Below, in pieces: positions 41,647 through 53,352 of a stretch of 64,000 nt of DNA. The DNA is from Polyporus tsugae. Taxonomy: Eukaryota > Basidiomycota > Agaricomycetes > Polyporales > Polyporaceae. Location of the stretch: contig JAHRBS010000004.1 in NCBI GenBank assembly GCA_024305745.1, positions 3,658,001 through 3,722,000 on the forward strand. The letters are read 5' to 3'. Made by a program: the position numbers and the translations under genes. The notes below the pieces were generated by a model, which saw only the letters and a program-made list of their open reading frames with translations, was not told the DNA's origin and searched no databases. Position 1 is the stretch's first letter, and every line of letters starts with the position of its first letter.

Positions 41647-43747
41647 TTACTGATCATCAGCAGAGAGCGCATCGTACGTCGGGCAGAGGTCCGACCACGC
41701 CTTCGGCACAGGGTTCGCCAGGGATGCGTCGGGGGCGTCCTCAGCGAATACGACGGCGAAGCCTGCGTCGAGGTGGAAGTCGATGTGGCAGTGGAGGAAC
41801 CACGGGCCGGGATTGTCGGTCTGGAAGCGGATCGTGACGTTGTCGCCGGCGGCAGGGGTACCAGTCGAGACGACGTCGCGCCAGACGGGGTTGTCATAGT
41901 TGTACACTGTAGAGCCCGCGCTGCGGACCACAGCGAAAGCGTGCTGGCGGGGAAATAGAGGTGAGTATGCAGTGACGAGGACAAGCATATGGCGGACTTA
42001 CACCGTGCAGGTGGAAGGGGTGGGGAGCCCCAGGGGCGTTGGCCGTAGCGGGGAAGGTGAGTTCGATGGACTTGTTGATCGGTAGCTCGTAGACACTTCC
42101 AGACGGCAAGAGGTCCTGGGCGGTCTGTGCGCCGCTCAGAATCTGAAGGAGGACGGGGACCGTGGGAGGCGTGAAGGACGCATTGTTGATGAAGAAGCTC
42201 GAACCGTTGAAGGTGAAGACCATGTTGATGGCCTTATCGACACCGCCTGGAGTAGCCAGGCCAGGCTGAAGGAAGAGTCGGCATAAGCATCGAACATCGT
42301 CTCATGTATTGAGTTGAAAGTGAGGCATACCATCCGTTTGGCGACAAAGGGGTGGAGGTCGACCTCGTTGAGGAGATTTTGTGTAGTTTGTTGGGACGTC
42401 GTAGGTTCGATGGGGTCAGCTCCGGCGTAGCGCAGGATAGCAGAGTTGATTCCATTCGTGAAACCGACATTGCCAAAGTTCGGATTGGCGCGGATCCAGT
42501 AGTTACCAACAGTCTGGTTCGCAGTTAGCTAGAAGAGACTATTTAGCTTCAACTTCAAACGGATGGGCGACAATTACTTACTACGAAAGAGTAACGTTGA
42601 GCGGAGAAAATTTGGATGGTGTTGACGGTGACGGGTTGAGTTTCAATACCATCCGCCTCGATAACGGTCAAGTTATGGTCGTCAATGCTGAAGGTGTAGT
42701 TGGGGTCGCATGACAAGGACACAAGGCGGAAGCGGTAACTATTCAAACGAAGTTGGCATACTCTTCGCATTGACAAACATCATGCATGCACGTACCGTTT
42801 GCCCTGCGTGACGCTGATAACGGCGAGCTCTGCCGTGCCGTTGGAAGTGCTACGGCCCAGACCATTGATGAGAGTCGTGTCCGACCCGAGCCTGTATCCC
42901 ACGTCAAATTAGCGTTGATATTCTTCCTGGGAAGACCCACGACGGATGCCGGGCGTACTCACGGGAAGCGCGGTCCAAGCCTGGCAGCAACGTGATACCA
43001 ATCGGAAAGGGTTATCACAGTCGAGTCTGTATGAAATCAACGTCAGGTAAACCCAAAGGGGTAACAGTGATGTTAGCAAGAACTGACCGTTATCAACGTC
43101 GTAGAGCTTCTTGAGGGGGTCTTTGGGATCATATACCACGAATGGACCCCTGAGACCATCACAGTACTGCGTGGAGAGATGGCTGTGGTACCAGTAAGTA
43201 CCTGCGCAACTAGCGTGAGCATCCGAGTGTGCGACACACTGCAAAGGATATAGCTTACCGGCCTGATCCGGAACCTGGAAATCGTAGAGGAATGAGTGCC
43301 CACTGGCAATCGGACACTGGTTGATAAAGGCAGGTCCGTCCGCCCAGTTCGTGCCCTTCTGGAAAAAGCCATGCCAATGCTAGAAAAAATAATGAGCTAG
43401 ATATTTATTCAGCAATGAAGGGGCGTACAATGCTGGTGGCCTTCAACATTGTGTGGTTCGTCATTTGGTCGATGACGTTGAGCTGGAAGCGGTCACCCTG
43501 TCAACAAGCATGAACAGCATGTTAGTGAATATGTTGGGAGACAGGGAGTGTGTGCGCCGCTCACCTTATTCCCTGTGATGAGCGGGGCCGGGAAGACGCC
43601 ATTGACCACAACGGCAGTACGAGTGTAGCCATCGGGAGCGACGTTGGCATTGGAAATGGTCAGGTCGGTTTTAGGACCGATGCCTGCATAGGCTGAGGCG
43701 GCGAAAAGGAGGGTGATGCAGGAGAGCAACGACTGGAACCTGGCCAT
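41647..43747 (-). CDS. Laccase (multicopper oxidase), secreted, intact
   Basis: Secreted blue copper oxidase that oxidises phenols and, with mediators, lignin, reducing O2 to water. Start at 43747; signal peptide [21 protein letters not shown], then mature [15 protein letters not shown]. The gene has many short introns. All four copper signatures are present: [49 protein letters not shown] and [19 protein letters not shown]. Ten residues after the type 1 Cys stands Phe, the non-coordinating axial residue typical of high-redox white-rot laccases. Other family marks are DWYHVAA, GLGRST and [14 protein letters not shown]. The end is LSADDQ, stop at 41647-41649. Length about 520 residues, normal for fungal laccases. 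All exons examined join in phase. Confidence 0.95.
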
Positions 43748-43825
43748 TGGGGTAACAGGTGAAGAGCACTGTCTGAAGACTCAAGCGGGGCTGGAGCTGG
43801 GTTGAACGGCCTCCCCAGCGCATCC

Positions 43826-43831
43826 TTTATA
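43826..43831 (-). promoter_or_regulatory. TATA box of the laccase gene
   Basis: TATAAA on the minus strand, 79 nt before the laccase ATG, the usual spacing for basidiomycete laccases. Upstream sequence was not resolved into metal or xenobiotic elements. Confidence 0.7.
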
Positions 43832-46800
43832 CTCCTCCATCGAAGTTGGCGCGCCAGAGGATAATATGGAAGTCCACGCGGCCACTACGGCTGCCGGTCC
43901 ATGACGCTGGTTGACTGAGTTCCGTTCCACCTGGTATGACCATGGCACTGAGGCGCATTCAATCGCGTCGGCCCTGAAAGGCGGTCGTCGCGCGAATCCT
44001 TCGGTACGCGTGAGAGCTTCATTTGGCGCAGCGCATAACCCTACCTCCCACGAAACTTTGGTTGCTTGCGCGCCCCATTGCGCGTCGATAGGGATCGATG
44101 TCCCGATGGGTGCGGTTCGGAACCGGTGGAAGGATGACCTTGTATGGACTGTTGGAGTCCCATCTGGGATCTGGGCCGCAGCCCTTGCACGGTTCTAATG
44201 CCATATGTGAGATCCACAATGTATAGCTCGAAAGGCTCAGTACTCTAGAGTGATTAGATTGCGCACCTTGAGCGATATTTACGACAGAGGATGGTCGCGT
44301 CATTGAAGCCCCCCGGGAGTCCGAAGCGCTGTGATGATGGCGGAGGTGGACCCCGCTGACAAAGTCTATGATGGTTCCTGTGAGCACTGAGCGCAGTAGG
44401 TATCCGAGAAGAGAGGATACCAGAGAAATCTGCAGAGATGTCCATTATAACGACATAAGGTTTTCGGAGGGTGTTGTTCAAAAGAGGTAATGTTGCGGGT
44501 GTCCGATACGAACAATGAAATACGGTGAGTAGATACTGTTTGAGCTAAGATAATCAGGCACAGGCAGATAGTGGGTGATAAATATCCGCTTTTACTTACC
44601 TGGCTCGGAGCAACAGCAACTTGAGATGGGTCGGGTCAAGGTCGGGTGGGAAACAGCGTCGGCGAACAAGGTCGCTTTCCATAAACGGGACCTTGCTGGC
44701 CACGTGGCGCACTCTGGCGCTTACGGTACCACCCACGGGGCCACCACTTGGCCACTACCAACGACGTCCTTGCGACATCCACGCTCAAACCCGTCCAGAG
44801 ACCGTCATGTTACCTCGCAAGGTGCAGGCCCAATTGGCTAAGTGATGATGTGCGAAAATTTCTCAGTGGTGAGAGCGACGGTCACTGATCTTCCTCACCA
44901 ATCAGTACAGACATCCAGCCCGCCGATTTCTCTTTCCGTTCTTACAGTTCTCAAGCCATGGGATTTCAAACGCGTGCGTGCTCCGCTAATTGAGATTTCC
45001 TGCGCAGTCGTTATTTGTAGGACTTATTCCGTCTAGTCCCATCCTAAAGTGAAAACACATTACCATCTGCGTGATCGCCTGGCCACCGTGCTCCGCCGCA
45101 TGAGCCCCCTTCGTGGTCCTTGTGTCAACGTTTACGGGGCCTGTCATACTCTGTGGGGCATAGTACAGGTTCAGGGGACCATCGTCGTCAAGTGTGTCTA
45201 ATATGAACCCACTGCCTTGCCCGGACGGTCGGTTCCTGCTACGAGTCAGCCCGCACCTCCCGTTACTTCGAACTCAGTGCTTAATACTCATCCTCAACTT
45301 CATCCGTGGGATACTGTCTACGGTCCATATGGCTATCAACCTCCAACGTACCTGTTTTCCCGCACTAGCCTTAGAACGTACGTCACCTGTGCGTATTATC
45401 TCTGATTCTCTTGGCATTCCTTTTCTCAAGTTCACCCATCCTCAAGCAGAATTTTGGTGAATGCCTCGCGCACGGAAATGACTCCGAAAATCTTCACTTA
45501 TGTCCCTAGCTAGGCAATCGCGTCGGAAAGTCCGTTCGCGAAAAGACAAGCTCAGAACAGATCAGAAATTTGGGATCCCGTCTGATTCTGGTCGAATAGC
45601 TGGGTACCTCCTCTACATCTCTCTTGATCTTACTGACAACAGTAACTATAGCTTGTCTGCGCATTTCACGAATTCCACGTAGCGCAGGTCCATCAGAATG
45701 AACGAGCTGCAGTCCGCACCCCAAACGATCGTTCTGCTTCCCCGTTTTCTCCTCCCCCCCAGGCACACGTCGGTGCGATGGCATTCGCCCGCTCGTCATA
45801 TACAAGACTGCCAAACACGGCAACTTCACCCGTACTTCAATACAAGCGCGGCAGCCACCCGACGGTCGTGGTCTCCAGCCCGCGCTTCATCCACCGTCGA
45901 CGCATGCCGGTTCTCACCAAATACCGGCAGACCCTGGCTTCCCCCGCATCCCCGCCGCTCTTAAGTGACAGGAGCTTTTCTGCCACCAACATACCGGACA
46001 GACGGGCACCCCTCGAGAACCGCCGCAAGCAAGCGGTCCCGATTGATCCACCCGAGGTTTCTCCCATCGGTGAGAGCAGCAGAAGCGACCCAATGAGTGC
46101 TGCGCGCATGGCACATATCTCTCTTCCGACCCCTCCGCAGTCGGCGCAGAGACATTGGAGCAGATGGTTGGGATCAGGTTCCAGACTTTCGGAAGCGCAG
46201 ACGAGAGCGCTCCGATAGAGTAGTAATAACGTGGAAATCAAGATAACCGGCTGGAATATCGCCAAGTGACGAAGTTTCGTGGAGGCGCGTAGGTATGCTG
46301 TTATCCATAATGCAAGCTTCATCCCTGCCGGCGCCGGCGACGGTCGTGTACGGAAACACGGCTCGGCAACGGAGCGTCTAGGAGATTCAGTAATACTAGT
46401 TCGTAAGTAAGCGTTCTCCCTGATGGGGGCTACGGGCAAACTGACAAGGGATGCGGTTGCGCTGGGCAGGGACGAACATCTCGACCCCCGGGCCATGACT
46501 CAACCATTTACTCCCCTTCTCTCTCACACGGCGTCTCACGGCGGGTAGGTGCAATCGTCTCCTTGTGCCCTTGGAGATGGTCACAAGCTCTTTGACATGC
46601 AATTCTCTATGTCGGTGCGTGATCAGGTCGCGGGTTGGGGGTCTTCTGACAATATGTCTAGACTCGCACGTACATATATCGTTCGTGCCATGAGGTCATT
46701 GAACGGCTGGTTGCTTTGGAATGCCGGTGAGTTACTCAGCCCCACTCGACCTTCTCGAAACCATCATGCAGCCTATGACCGGTTCATGATCCGACTTTGT

Positions 46801-49202
46801 CATATCCCTTGCTATGTTCAGGGCTAGACACATCGTGGCTGGTGTTTCACCATCCATACGCAATCCATCGGTCCCCGCCTTGCAGTCATCGCCATTCGTG
46901 TCCTTTCTATCCCACTATCGCCCCCTCGCCACGGTCCCGACCGCCACCTCAGGTACATGCACACCGCCGAGCGATCTTAATCTGCCCAAACGCGAATCCC
47001 ACAAATGTCTCGTAAAGGTAAAGCGGCTGTTTGCTTTCCATGCATGGAAATAACCTGACACATGCCGTTGTAGTCGCGCGCAGAGCCTGTGCAATAAGTC
47101 CCCGGCCGGATGGGTAGCGCTGCGACCGTTGACCCTATTCAGGCATCTATGGACTCCCGCACAGCACGTAAGGAAGGCTACATCATACTGCACTTCTTAC
47201 AGCGAGTGTTCCGTTCTACTCACGCGCCGCTGTATTGGCCTCAAGTCATCCAAGCTATGGCTTACTCACCGATGGTTGCTTCTCTACAGTCTGGCGGCCG
47301 ACGCGGGCGTCGTACACGTCACGACAATTGCCGCCACTCTCCGACCATGTATACCCAGTACGTATGTGCATACTTCGACGTGTAACTTACCCCTTGGACG
47401 TATACGTAATTAACGGCGTCCTTTCGGGGCACCCAAACCCCACTCCCCAGCACAATCAGCGCTGCGGCGGGTGCGGTGCGAGCTTCCGAGCGATCGCTAG
47501 CACTCGTCCCGCGAGCCCTCATGCACATGTGCACACGTACGTACGGCGTTTGCGCCTGCGTCTTCCGCGCCTGGGGCCCGCGTCGTATGGCAGGCCTCGC
47601 ACCCCAGCATCCTCTGGCCTGGCAACTGTCATCGGCGCAGCACGATGATCATCCGTAAACGGCCATCTATCGGCCACAAACGTCGCTCGCTGTCGCTGCG
47701 CCGCCGCCGAACGCCCTCGGCGCAGCGTGCTGCAGCATGGACCGAACCCAGGTTCTGCTCTTCCCCTTCCCATCTGTCTTCTCTGTCTGTCTTCTCTTCG
47801 CATCCGTGCGTCCAAATTTCAGCCACACCGCTATTCTCGTCGCAACACGTTGAAGGACGGCCTCACACGCGCAGCTTAAAACGGAAAGGAAGGACAGGAC
47901 GACGCAACTGCAAAGACGGGGTCACCCTCCTAGGCTCCTGCCGACTGCCGTATGCAGCCTGAAATCCGAGTGCGATCATCGCTAACCTGGGATGGCAGCA
48001 CGGGATCACGTACCAATCGTGATTCTTGTGCAGACGTCCGTGCAATTTAGTCCCCTCTAGGTAGACCATGTACAGTCTATGGAGCGGGGATCCAACGGAC
48101 GACCGTGCAATCCGCGGCGGGAGCGACTCTTCCGCGCACTGTATGTGGTGCACGTTCTCCATGTAATGGTCTGGAGATGGTATATGGTTTTATGCGATCA
48201 CGGATTCGCCTCACCGCGAAGCTACAGAGCATTCATTGAAAGCGTCGTCGCGGTGGATGAGGTGAGGGGCAACTTATACCAGTCTATACCAAACTCACCA
48301 CACGTATTGGACTCGACCCCAGCCTTCAACCTGTCTCCTGCTTCCTTTCCTTTCGAGGTGTCCAATACCCGTCCGCTGACACGAGACTACCACACCTCTT
48401 GGTTGAGCCGACCGTTACTTTGGGGGGCTTGACCATCCGCCCAAGATGGGTCGGGAGTCGGGACGGGCTCACTTCCGGCTTTCATCTCGGTGATGCGCCG
48501 CCGATGAGAATGGACGAGTGCCATCAGGACTGGACGACGATGGGTACCGTATCACGCCCTCTAGGCACGCAGAAACCCCTCTCAGTCTTCCAATCCAACA
48601 ATGTGATGAGTGCGAGCATCGTGCTGGTTGATGGATCGTGCATGAGAATGAGCAAACGGAATGGCTGCGGTATGTATATGCCGGCCAGGTGGAATCATTA
48701 TGAGATGCTACATTACAATAGTCAGACGATGCGCCAAAGGGAGGACAACGAAGGAGTCAGGGATGTGTGTGGTCGTGTCCGAGACGATGAGGACGATCAT
48801 CGGGTGCCGCGAAGATACATGAGACTTCGAGTCCAGGCGCGTTGGTCGCGCATGCCAGAATACAATGATTACTGATCCTGGATATCTCGCGAGTGTGCAC
48901 GTCGTGGTGCAAGTCCGTTAGTCGGAGGATTCAAGGATTGGAGTGTAGGCCCAACGGACTGCGGAGGGCCATTGAATCGACCACGGAGCCGCAGGTGTAA
49001 AACGGACGGGCCGGACCTCCTTAGCCGCCGAACGATGCTCCATCAACAACTCGTTTTCGAGAAACATGACGCTCACGTACCAGCGTAACGCCGACATATG
49101 ATAGGCACAACGCCAAGGAAACCAAAGAGGTCCCTGATACGAGTCTAGGGGCAATGCATGGGCTCTTTGCATGAACGGGAAACACGAAATGGGGCATACC
49201 AG
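43832..49202. other. Long stretch without a confident gene
   Basis: About 5.4 kb. The left part holds laccase promoter sequence. A plus-strand open frame at 45778-46218 (MAFARSSYTRLPNTATSP ..., Ser/Pro/Arg-rich), and an upstream segment near 45220-45340 in a different frame (PWDTVYGPYGYQPPTY), could be exons of an unknown Pro-rich protein. Start, splice sites and stop do not form a clear model. Open frames at 46549-47413 and 48399-48875 show no family features. No tRNA, transposase or repeat array was seen. Confidence 0.3.
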
Positions 49203-50060
49203 CTATGGAATGCCTGCTGCGGCCTCCAATCGTGCGACCTCTTCCACGAGCGCATCTCTACCTTCTTCAAGCCACTGGATGTAGCCCCTCGCACGGAAAA
49301 GAATGCCGCTCTTTCCTTTCGTTCCTCGGCCGCGGGTGCCGCTACCCTTCGGACGCCCTCGGGTTGGCATCCCGGATCCTGGAGGCGCACCGGCAGGTGC
49401 AAGCAGCGTCGTTAGCTGGAGGTAGCCATCGCGGATGGCGTTACGGCGCTTCTGCTCGGACATGATGTGGTTTAGCCTCTTTTGAGGAGTGGAAAGAAGG
49501 GGCTTGACGCTGGGACCAGCGGACGCCGACGGGGTACCGCCAGATGGAGAGGAGGACGATCTGGATGCAGAGCGACTGCGGGAGCGTATTGGAGGGTTGG
49601 CTTCAGGACTATGGGTGAATAGAGGTTGCTGCGGGGGAGGAGGAGGTCGCAGGGCCTGCTGGTACTGGTACTGGTGCTGGTGCTGGTGCTGGTGCTGGTG
49701 CTGGTGCTGGTGCTGGAGAGGATCCGGCTGAGAAGAGAAAAGGCTCGATGAGGGCGGGAGTAGATCTAGGCCGGGAGGGGCCGTCTCCTGCAGTGGATTG
49801 TGGTAGAGAGGATCTGACGAGTGAACGTCCGGTAGTTGTGGAAAGGCATCTACATTAAAGTCCCAATCGAAGTTCTCGAGGAAACCGAAGAGATCTGTGG
49901 TCTCCGAAGCGGAGAACAGCTCATGTGATGGGGGAAGGGGAGGGGGTGGGGGAGCGCCTGCGCCGTGCAAACCAGCGTTGAAGAATTGGAAGTCGTCGAA
50001 GGGGACGGGGGGCAGAATTGGGTCGGGGAGCGGGGGAGAGCGGGGATGCGGAGCAGACAT
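49203..50060 (-). CDS. bHLH transcription factor
   Basis: Single exon of 285 codons, start MSAPHPRSPPLPDPI at 50060. A Pro/Asp/Phe-rich N-terminal half could be an activation domain (FGFLENFDWDFNVDAF). A His-Gln repeat run of about 20 residues (49674-49725) and an Arg/Ser stretch (RSRSRSASRSSSSP) follow. The bHLH domain is at about residues 190-280: basic region RLNHIMSEQKRRNAIRDGY with the H-E-R triad at the DNA-contacting positions, helix 1 LQLTTLLAP, a long Gly/Arg-rich loop (GRPKGSGTRGRGTKG) and helix 2 SGILFRARGYIQWLEEGRDALVEEV. The H-E-R pattern predicts binding to an E-box such as CACGTG. The loop is longer than usual. Its start is 188 bp from the divergent Zn2Cys6 gene. Confidence 0.88.
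   Translation of the reverse strand: MSAPHPRSPPLPDPILPPVPFDDFQFFNAGLHGAGAPPPPPLPPSHELFSASETTDLFGFLENFDWDFNVDAFPQLPDVHSSDPLYHNPLQETAPPGLDLLPPSSSLFSSQPDPLQHQHQHQHQHQHQHQYQYQQALRPPPPPQQPLFTHSPEANPPIRSRSRSASRSSSSPSGGTPSASAGPSVKPLLSTPQKRLNHIMSEQKRRNAIRDGYLQLTTLLAPAGAPPGSGMPTRGRPKGSGTRGRGTKGKSGILFRARGYIQWLEEGRDALVEEVARLEAAAGIP
49674..49725 (-). repeat. Trinucleotide-like CAG/CAC run encoding poly(Gln-His)
   Basis: Alternating ctggtg on the plus strand, about nine hexamer copies, translated as QH repeats in the bHLH protein. Length is likely to vary between strains. Confidence 0.85.
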
Positions 50061-50248
50061 GGCAATGGTGATGATGGTCCGAGAGCAAGTGCCGGAATGC
50101 CGGTGCGCGCTCCGTCACGCGACCGCCGACGGGAGGCCGGTGACACCGGCTGCAGCCGGAGGGGGCCCGGAGAACCCGGAGAACCGGGGAAGGAAGTCGG
50201 GACAGGGCGGCCACGTGAGGGAGGAAAAAGGAAGAAAAGCGGGGGATA
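50061..50248. promoter_or_regulatory. Shared divergent promoter of bHLH and Zn2Cys6 genes
   Basis: Only 188 bp separate the two start codons, so both promoters must overlap. A CACGTG E-box-like gccacgtgag occurs near 50210-50219, matching the binding site expected for the bHLH protein encoded next to it. Confidence 0.6.
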
Positions 50249-51106
50249 ATGACCGTAGGGCCCGAAACACCGCCCATCACCTCCATGTCGGCCCTCTCAG
50301 AGGCCTCCACCCCGGCCCAGGACGGGGCTCCTCCGTCGATCGACGCCCAACAACTTCAACAACACAACCAGCAGCTCGCCTCAGACCTCGGCCAGCAGCC
50401 ACAGCAGCCAGGCTCCGGCTCGTCCTCCGCCCCGCCCGCCGACGGCAGCCGCAAGCGTGCGTGTCCCTTCCCTGCCCCGCCCACGCCCCGCCGTTGCCCG
50501 TCCTGACCTCCTCCGCTCCAGCCAAGGCGCCCTCCGTTCGGAGGGCCTGCACCGCCTGCCACGCCGGCAAGACAAGGTGCAGCGAGGTCCTCCCATGCCA
50601 GGTCCGTCCTAGATTCCCTCCCCACCCCTCGTACTTACACCCCTCCAGAGCTGCCTCAAGAGAGGAATGGGTGCATCATGCACTTATCCCGACCCAGACG
50701 CCGATAACCACCAGCCTCAAACCCAACCTCGTAAGTTTCTCACCCCCCTTCGGCTATCGTCGGCCACACCCCCTGACGTCCATCACCAGCCCAAGTTCCC
50801 CCCTTCGCCGCTGCCATCGCATACCCCCCGCCCATGCAGGGACTCCCCCACCCCCACTACTACGACTACAACAGCACCTTCGCCGCCACCCCCAACCCAG
50901 GCGCCTCCACCTCCACATTCCGGCCCGCCAAGCGACCACGGCCGCTCACCGAAGAAGAGGCCGCCGCTATTACACGCAACTTCACCCGTGGCGATTTCTT
51001 CGTCGGGTCTAGCGCTCCGGTCCGCATCGACCCCCGCCTACCCGTCCGCCTAACCCTCGCCGAAGGCGATCAAGTCCACTTCTCTATCGGGGAGGCTATC
51101 GTCTGA
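50249..51106 (+). CDS. Zn2Cys6 (Gal4-type) transcription factor, short
   Basis: Start at ATG 50249 (MTVGPETPPITSM); an ATG at 50285 is an alternative. Exon 1 is Gln/Ser/Pro-rich (QQLQQHNQQLASDLGQQPQQ). Introns after about 50455, 50599 and 50731 join in phase. The zinc cluster reads CTACHAGKTRC-SEVLPCQSC-LKRGMGASCTYP, with all six cysteines in C-x2-C-x6-C-x5-C-x2-C-x8-C spacing and a Lys/Arg before the third. The tail is aromatic and Pro-rich (MQGLPHPHYYDYNSTF), then AKRPRPLTEEEAAAITRNFTRGDFF and RIDPRLPVRLTLAEGDQVHF. The product has about 220 residues and lacks the large fungal middle homology region, so it may act as a partner or repressor. Confidence 0.85.
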
Positions 51107-52207
51107 CTTCTTGTCTCCCGTCTTTGCTATCTTCCCGTAATGTAGGTACGAATGATGGACTTGCAGTCTGTGTTGTTGTCCGCTAGCTTTCTTGGTGTGC
51201 ATGATCTATGTATGTAATATACTATCATGAATTCGTTTCGTCCTGCCTCACGCCGTGTCGACTGCAGGTTGTCTACCAAAACCGAAAGCAGTGAATGAAC
51301 AACGGTGAGATGCTTGCCCTCTGCGCGCAGCTTAGATGATGCGTTATCGCTAGGATGGTCGCTATATGCTGGTCAAAGACCGGGCAGCGCGGAAACTAGG
51401 GCTGCGGAGGAGTTCACCCTTCGCATATGCCTGGCACAGCTTCAGGCTAGAAGCATTCGCGTGCACCAAGTACTTGGACGAGGCACACCGACGACCGGAC
51501 CTGATTGGGTTCACCGAGACGCATCGAAGTGGCCCAGTGTACCGCACGGTTGACAGCCGAATACCATGTACACTCGGACCCACAAGATATCTCGCAGCGG
51601 CGCGGCCGTCGGCGCGTTCAGATACCAACTATCCAAACCGATCCTTGTGGTTTAGGTGGGAGTTCTGCTCGGCGTCGAGGGCATCTACCTGACCTTGCTG
51701 AGTGGGCGATGAGTTGGATCAAGTACAGCGGCATTGTGAGCACCTCTTCTCACTGCCAGCGGCCTCATCACATCTTCGTGAGGTGATGGTGGTGTGGTGA
51801 GCGCATGGGCGTGGTCTCAACGTTACAGCATGTGGTCCGAGAGGGGGAGGAGACGTCGGTTTGGCACCCTTCGCGATTGCACCCTTTCGCAGATATGCCT
51901 GCCACTGGTCCTAATTGGCTGTGTTTTTTGCGATCCGAATGTCCAAGGGGTTCGCAAATATTCACGGCGCCGCCGCTGGGGGCGATGGCCGCCGGGAAGT
52001 CGACTGGACGGTGGACCCCCTCTCCCGTGTAAGCGTGGCTCTGCTTTGTTCTCGCTACTCTTGCTCTTAACCTTACTTTGGGTACTGCCAGCGACTGGAG
52101 GATATATAAATGCCTCGCTGCGTTGTTCCATCTGCAGTGAACATCTGTCCCAGGCGATACGACTACCCTTCAAGTCCCTCTTCGCTCTCCCGCCTTCTTG
52201 TTTCGCC
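51107..52207. other. Intergenic, no gene recognised
   Basis: Contains only incidental open frames. A TATA box at 52103-52110 belongs to the next gene. Confidence 0.4.
52103..52110 (+). promoter_or_regulatory. TATA box of the small secreted/membrane protein
   Basis: TATATAAA, 98 nt before the ATG at 52208. Confidence 0.65.
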
Positions 52208-52850
52208 ATGTTTTCTAAGTCTCCCGTTGTTGCCCTCTTCTGCTTTCTTGTCGCGTTCGCTATCACAGCGAGCGCTACCGCCGTCGTCGAGGAGAGGAAC
52301 TGTGAGTTCCTCTCATCACTTGTCGAAAGCGGACACTGATACCGTGTTACATAGTGATCGACGACTTTACCTCCGCAGGTATGTCCGTCAGACACAAACC
52401 AAGTGCCCCCCTAATATCAGCCTGCAGTCGCCAGTGTCGCGACCGGTGCTCTGGACGGCCTTGAGCACATAGGGACTATCATCACCTGTACGTGTACCGC
52501 CTGAATAAACAGTCTCGAGTCTCACCTGAGCGTCTGGCACTTTCTACCCTCCCTTTAGCCGCCGCAGGACACGAGTTCACCGTCCTGACCGCCGACGGCG
52601 GCCACATCCTCACCTTGGCCGCTAGCGGTGAGGGCATCGCGACCTCCATCGCCGGAACGCTCTACACCATCGCGACTGCAGACGTCGGGAAGGCACTGTA
52701 CGTCTCTGCGCTTACGTGTCCGTTTACTTGTTCTCCACAGGTGCTAATTGAGAGCTTAGCAACGGTGCGCTTTCCCTTCCCGGGCCCTTGCTCGGTGGTT
52801 TCTTGACAGCCTTTGTGGGCATAATCCTTGGTGCCTTTATGATATTCTAG
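52208..52850 (+). CDS. Small secreted or membrane-anchored protein, unknown family
   Basis: Five small exons separated by introns of about 50-70 nt join in phase. An N-terminal signal peptide (MFSKSPVVALFCFLVAFAITASATA) is followed by a short mature region VEERNLIDDFTSAVASVATGALDG, GHEFTVLTADGGHILTLAASGEGIATSIAGTLYTIATAD. A hydrophobic, Gly-rich end (PGPLLGGFLTAFVGIILGAFMIF) follows and is the last thing before the stop at 52848-52850. The design, signal plus C-terminal hydrophobic tail, fits a GPI-anchored or single-span surface protein of about 130 residues. No homologue is recognised. Confidence 0.65.
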
Positions 52851-53037
52851 ACTCGCCGGCAGCAGTGGGGATTTCTGGTTGGCTAATTTCGGTCTGAGCT
52901 GTATTTTATTGGACTGCTTGTTATTGTATGCTTCAAAGTCTCTCAGACCTCTTTCGATTCTAAATGAAGACTGCTTATTTAAACATATAGGAATTGGATA
53001 GCAGGACTATATCAATAATTACAAGCGGGGGAGATGT
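52851..53037. other. Spacer, no gene
   Basis: AT-rich, presumably a 3' UTR; nothing else seen. Confidence 0.4.
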
Positions 53038-53128
53038 GGTGAGATGGCCGAGCGGTCTAAGGCGCCAGACTAAGGTTTACGCAATCATCTGGTCCGAAAG
53101 GGCGTGGGTTCGAATCCCACTCTCATCA
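53038..53128 (+). tRNA. tRNA-Leu (anticodon AAG), with intron
   Basis: Acceptor strands GGTGAGA and TCTCATC pair with one G-U. The D-arm (GGCCGAGCGGTCTAAGGC) and anticodon stem (CCAGA/TCTGG) are present, as are a long variable arm (TCCGAAAGGGCG) typical of leucine tRNAs and a T-arm (GTGGGTTCGAATCCCAC). The anticodon loop reads C-T-A-A-G-G, then an 11-nt intron (tttacgcaatc), then A, giving anticodon AAG (codons CUU/CUC). Discriminator A at 53128. Confidence 0.92.
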
Positions 53129-53352
53129 TTCCATAGATCCCAATGTCGTTTTTTGAGAGAAACGGAACAACTACAATTAGGACGTCGGTGAAATGAGCTT
53201 TCCACGCCATGGAGCGTTGGCGTTGAACGTGAACGTTGCATGATCGAAATGCTGCTTTACGCACAAATACTTCGAGGCTTTTAGACACCCGTCCTTGGTT
53301 GTTTGCCCGAAATGGTGATGCGGACGGGATGACGTTACTTAGCTGAAATGTA

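Noticed and set aside
45837..46496. 219-codon minus-strand frame with hydrophobic segments
   Set aside because: Overlaps an equally long plus-strand frame; neither has a recognisable domain or a clear start, so neither is annotated as a gene.
48399..48875. 158-codon plus-strand frame as a gene
   Set aside because: Composition unlike real proteins of the window (Met/Arg/Asp-rich, no hydrophobic core) and no splice partners.
53038..53128. Reading the tRNA loop without an intron
   Set aside because: Without removing 11 nt the anticodon loop would be 18 nt long; with it, a standard seven-base loop and leucine-type variable arm result.
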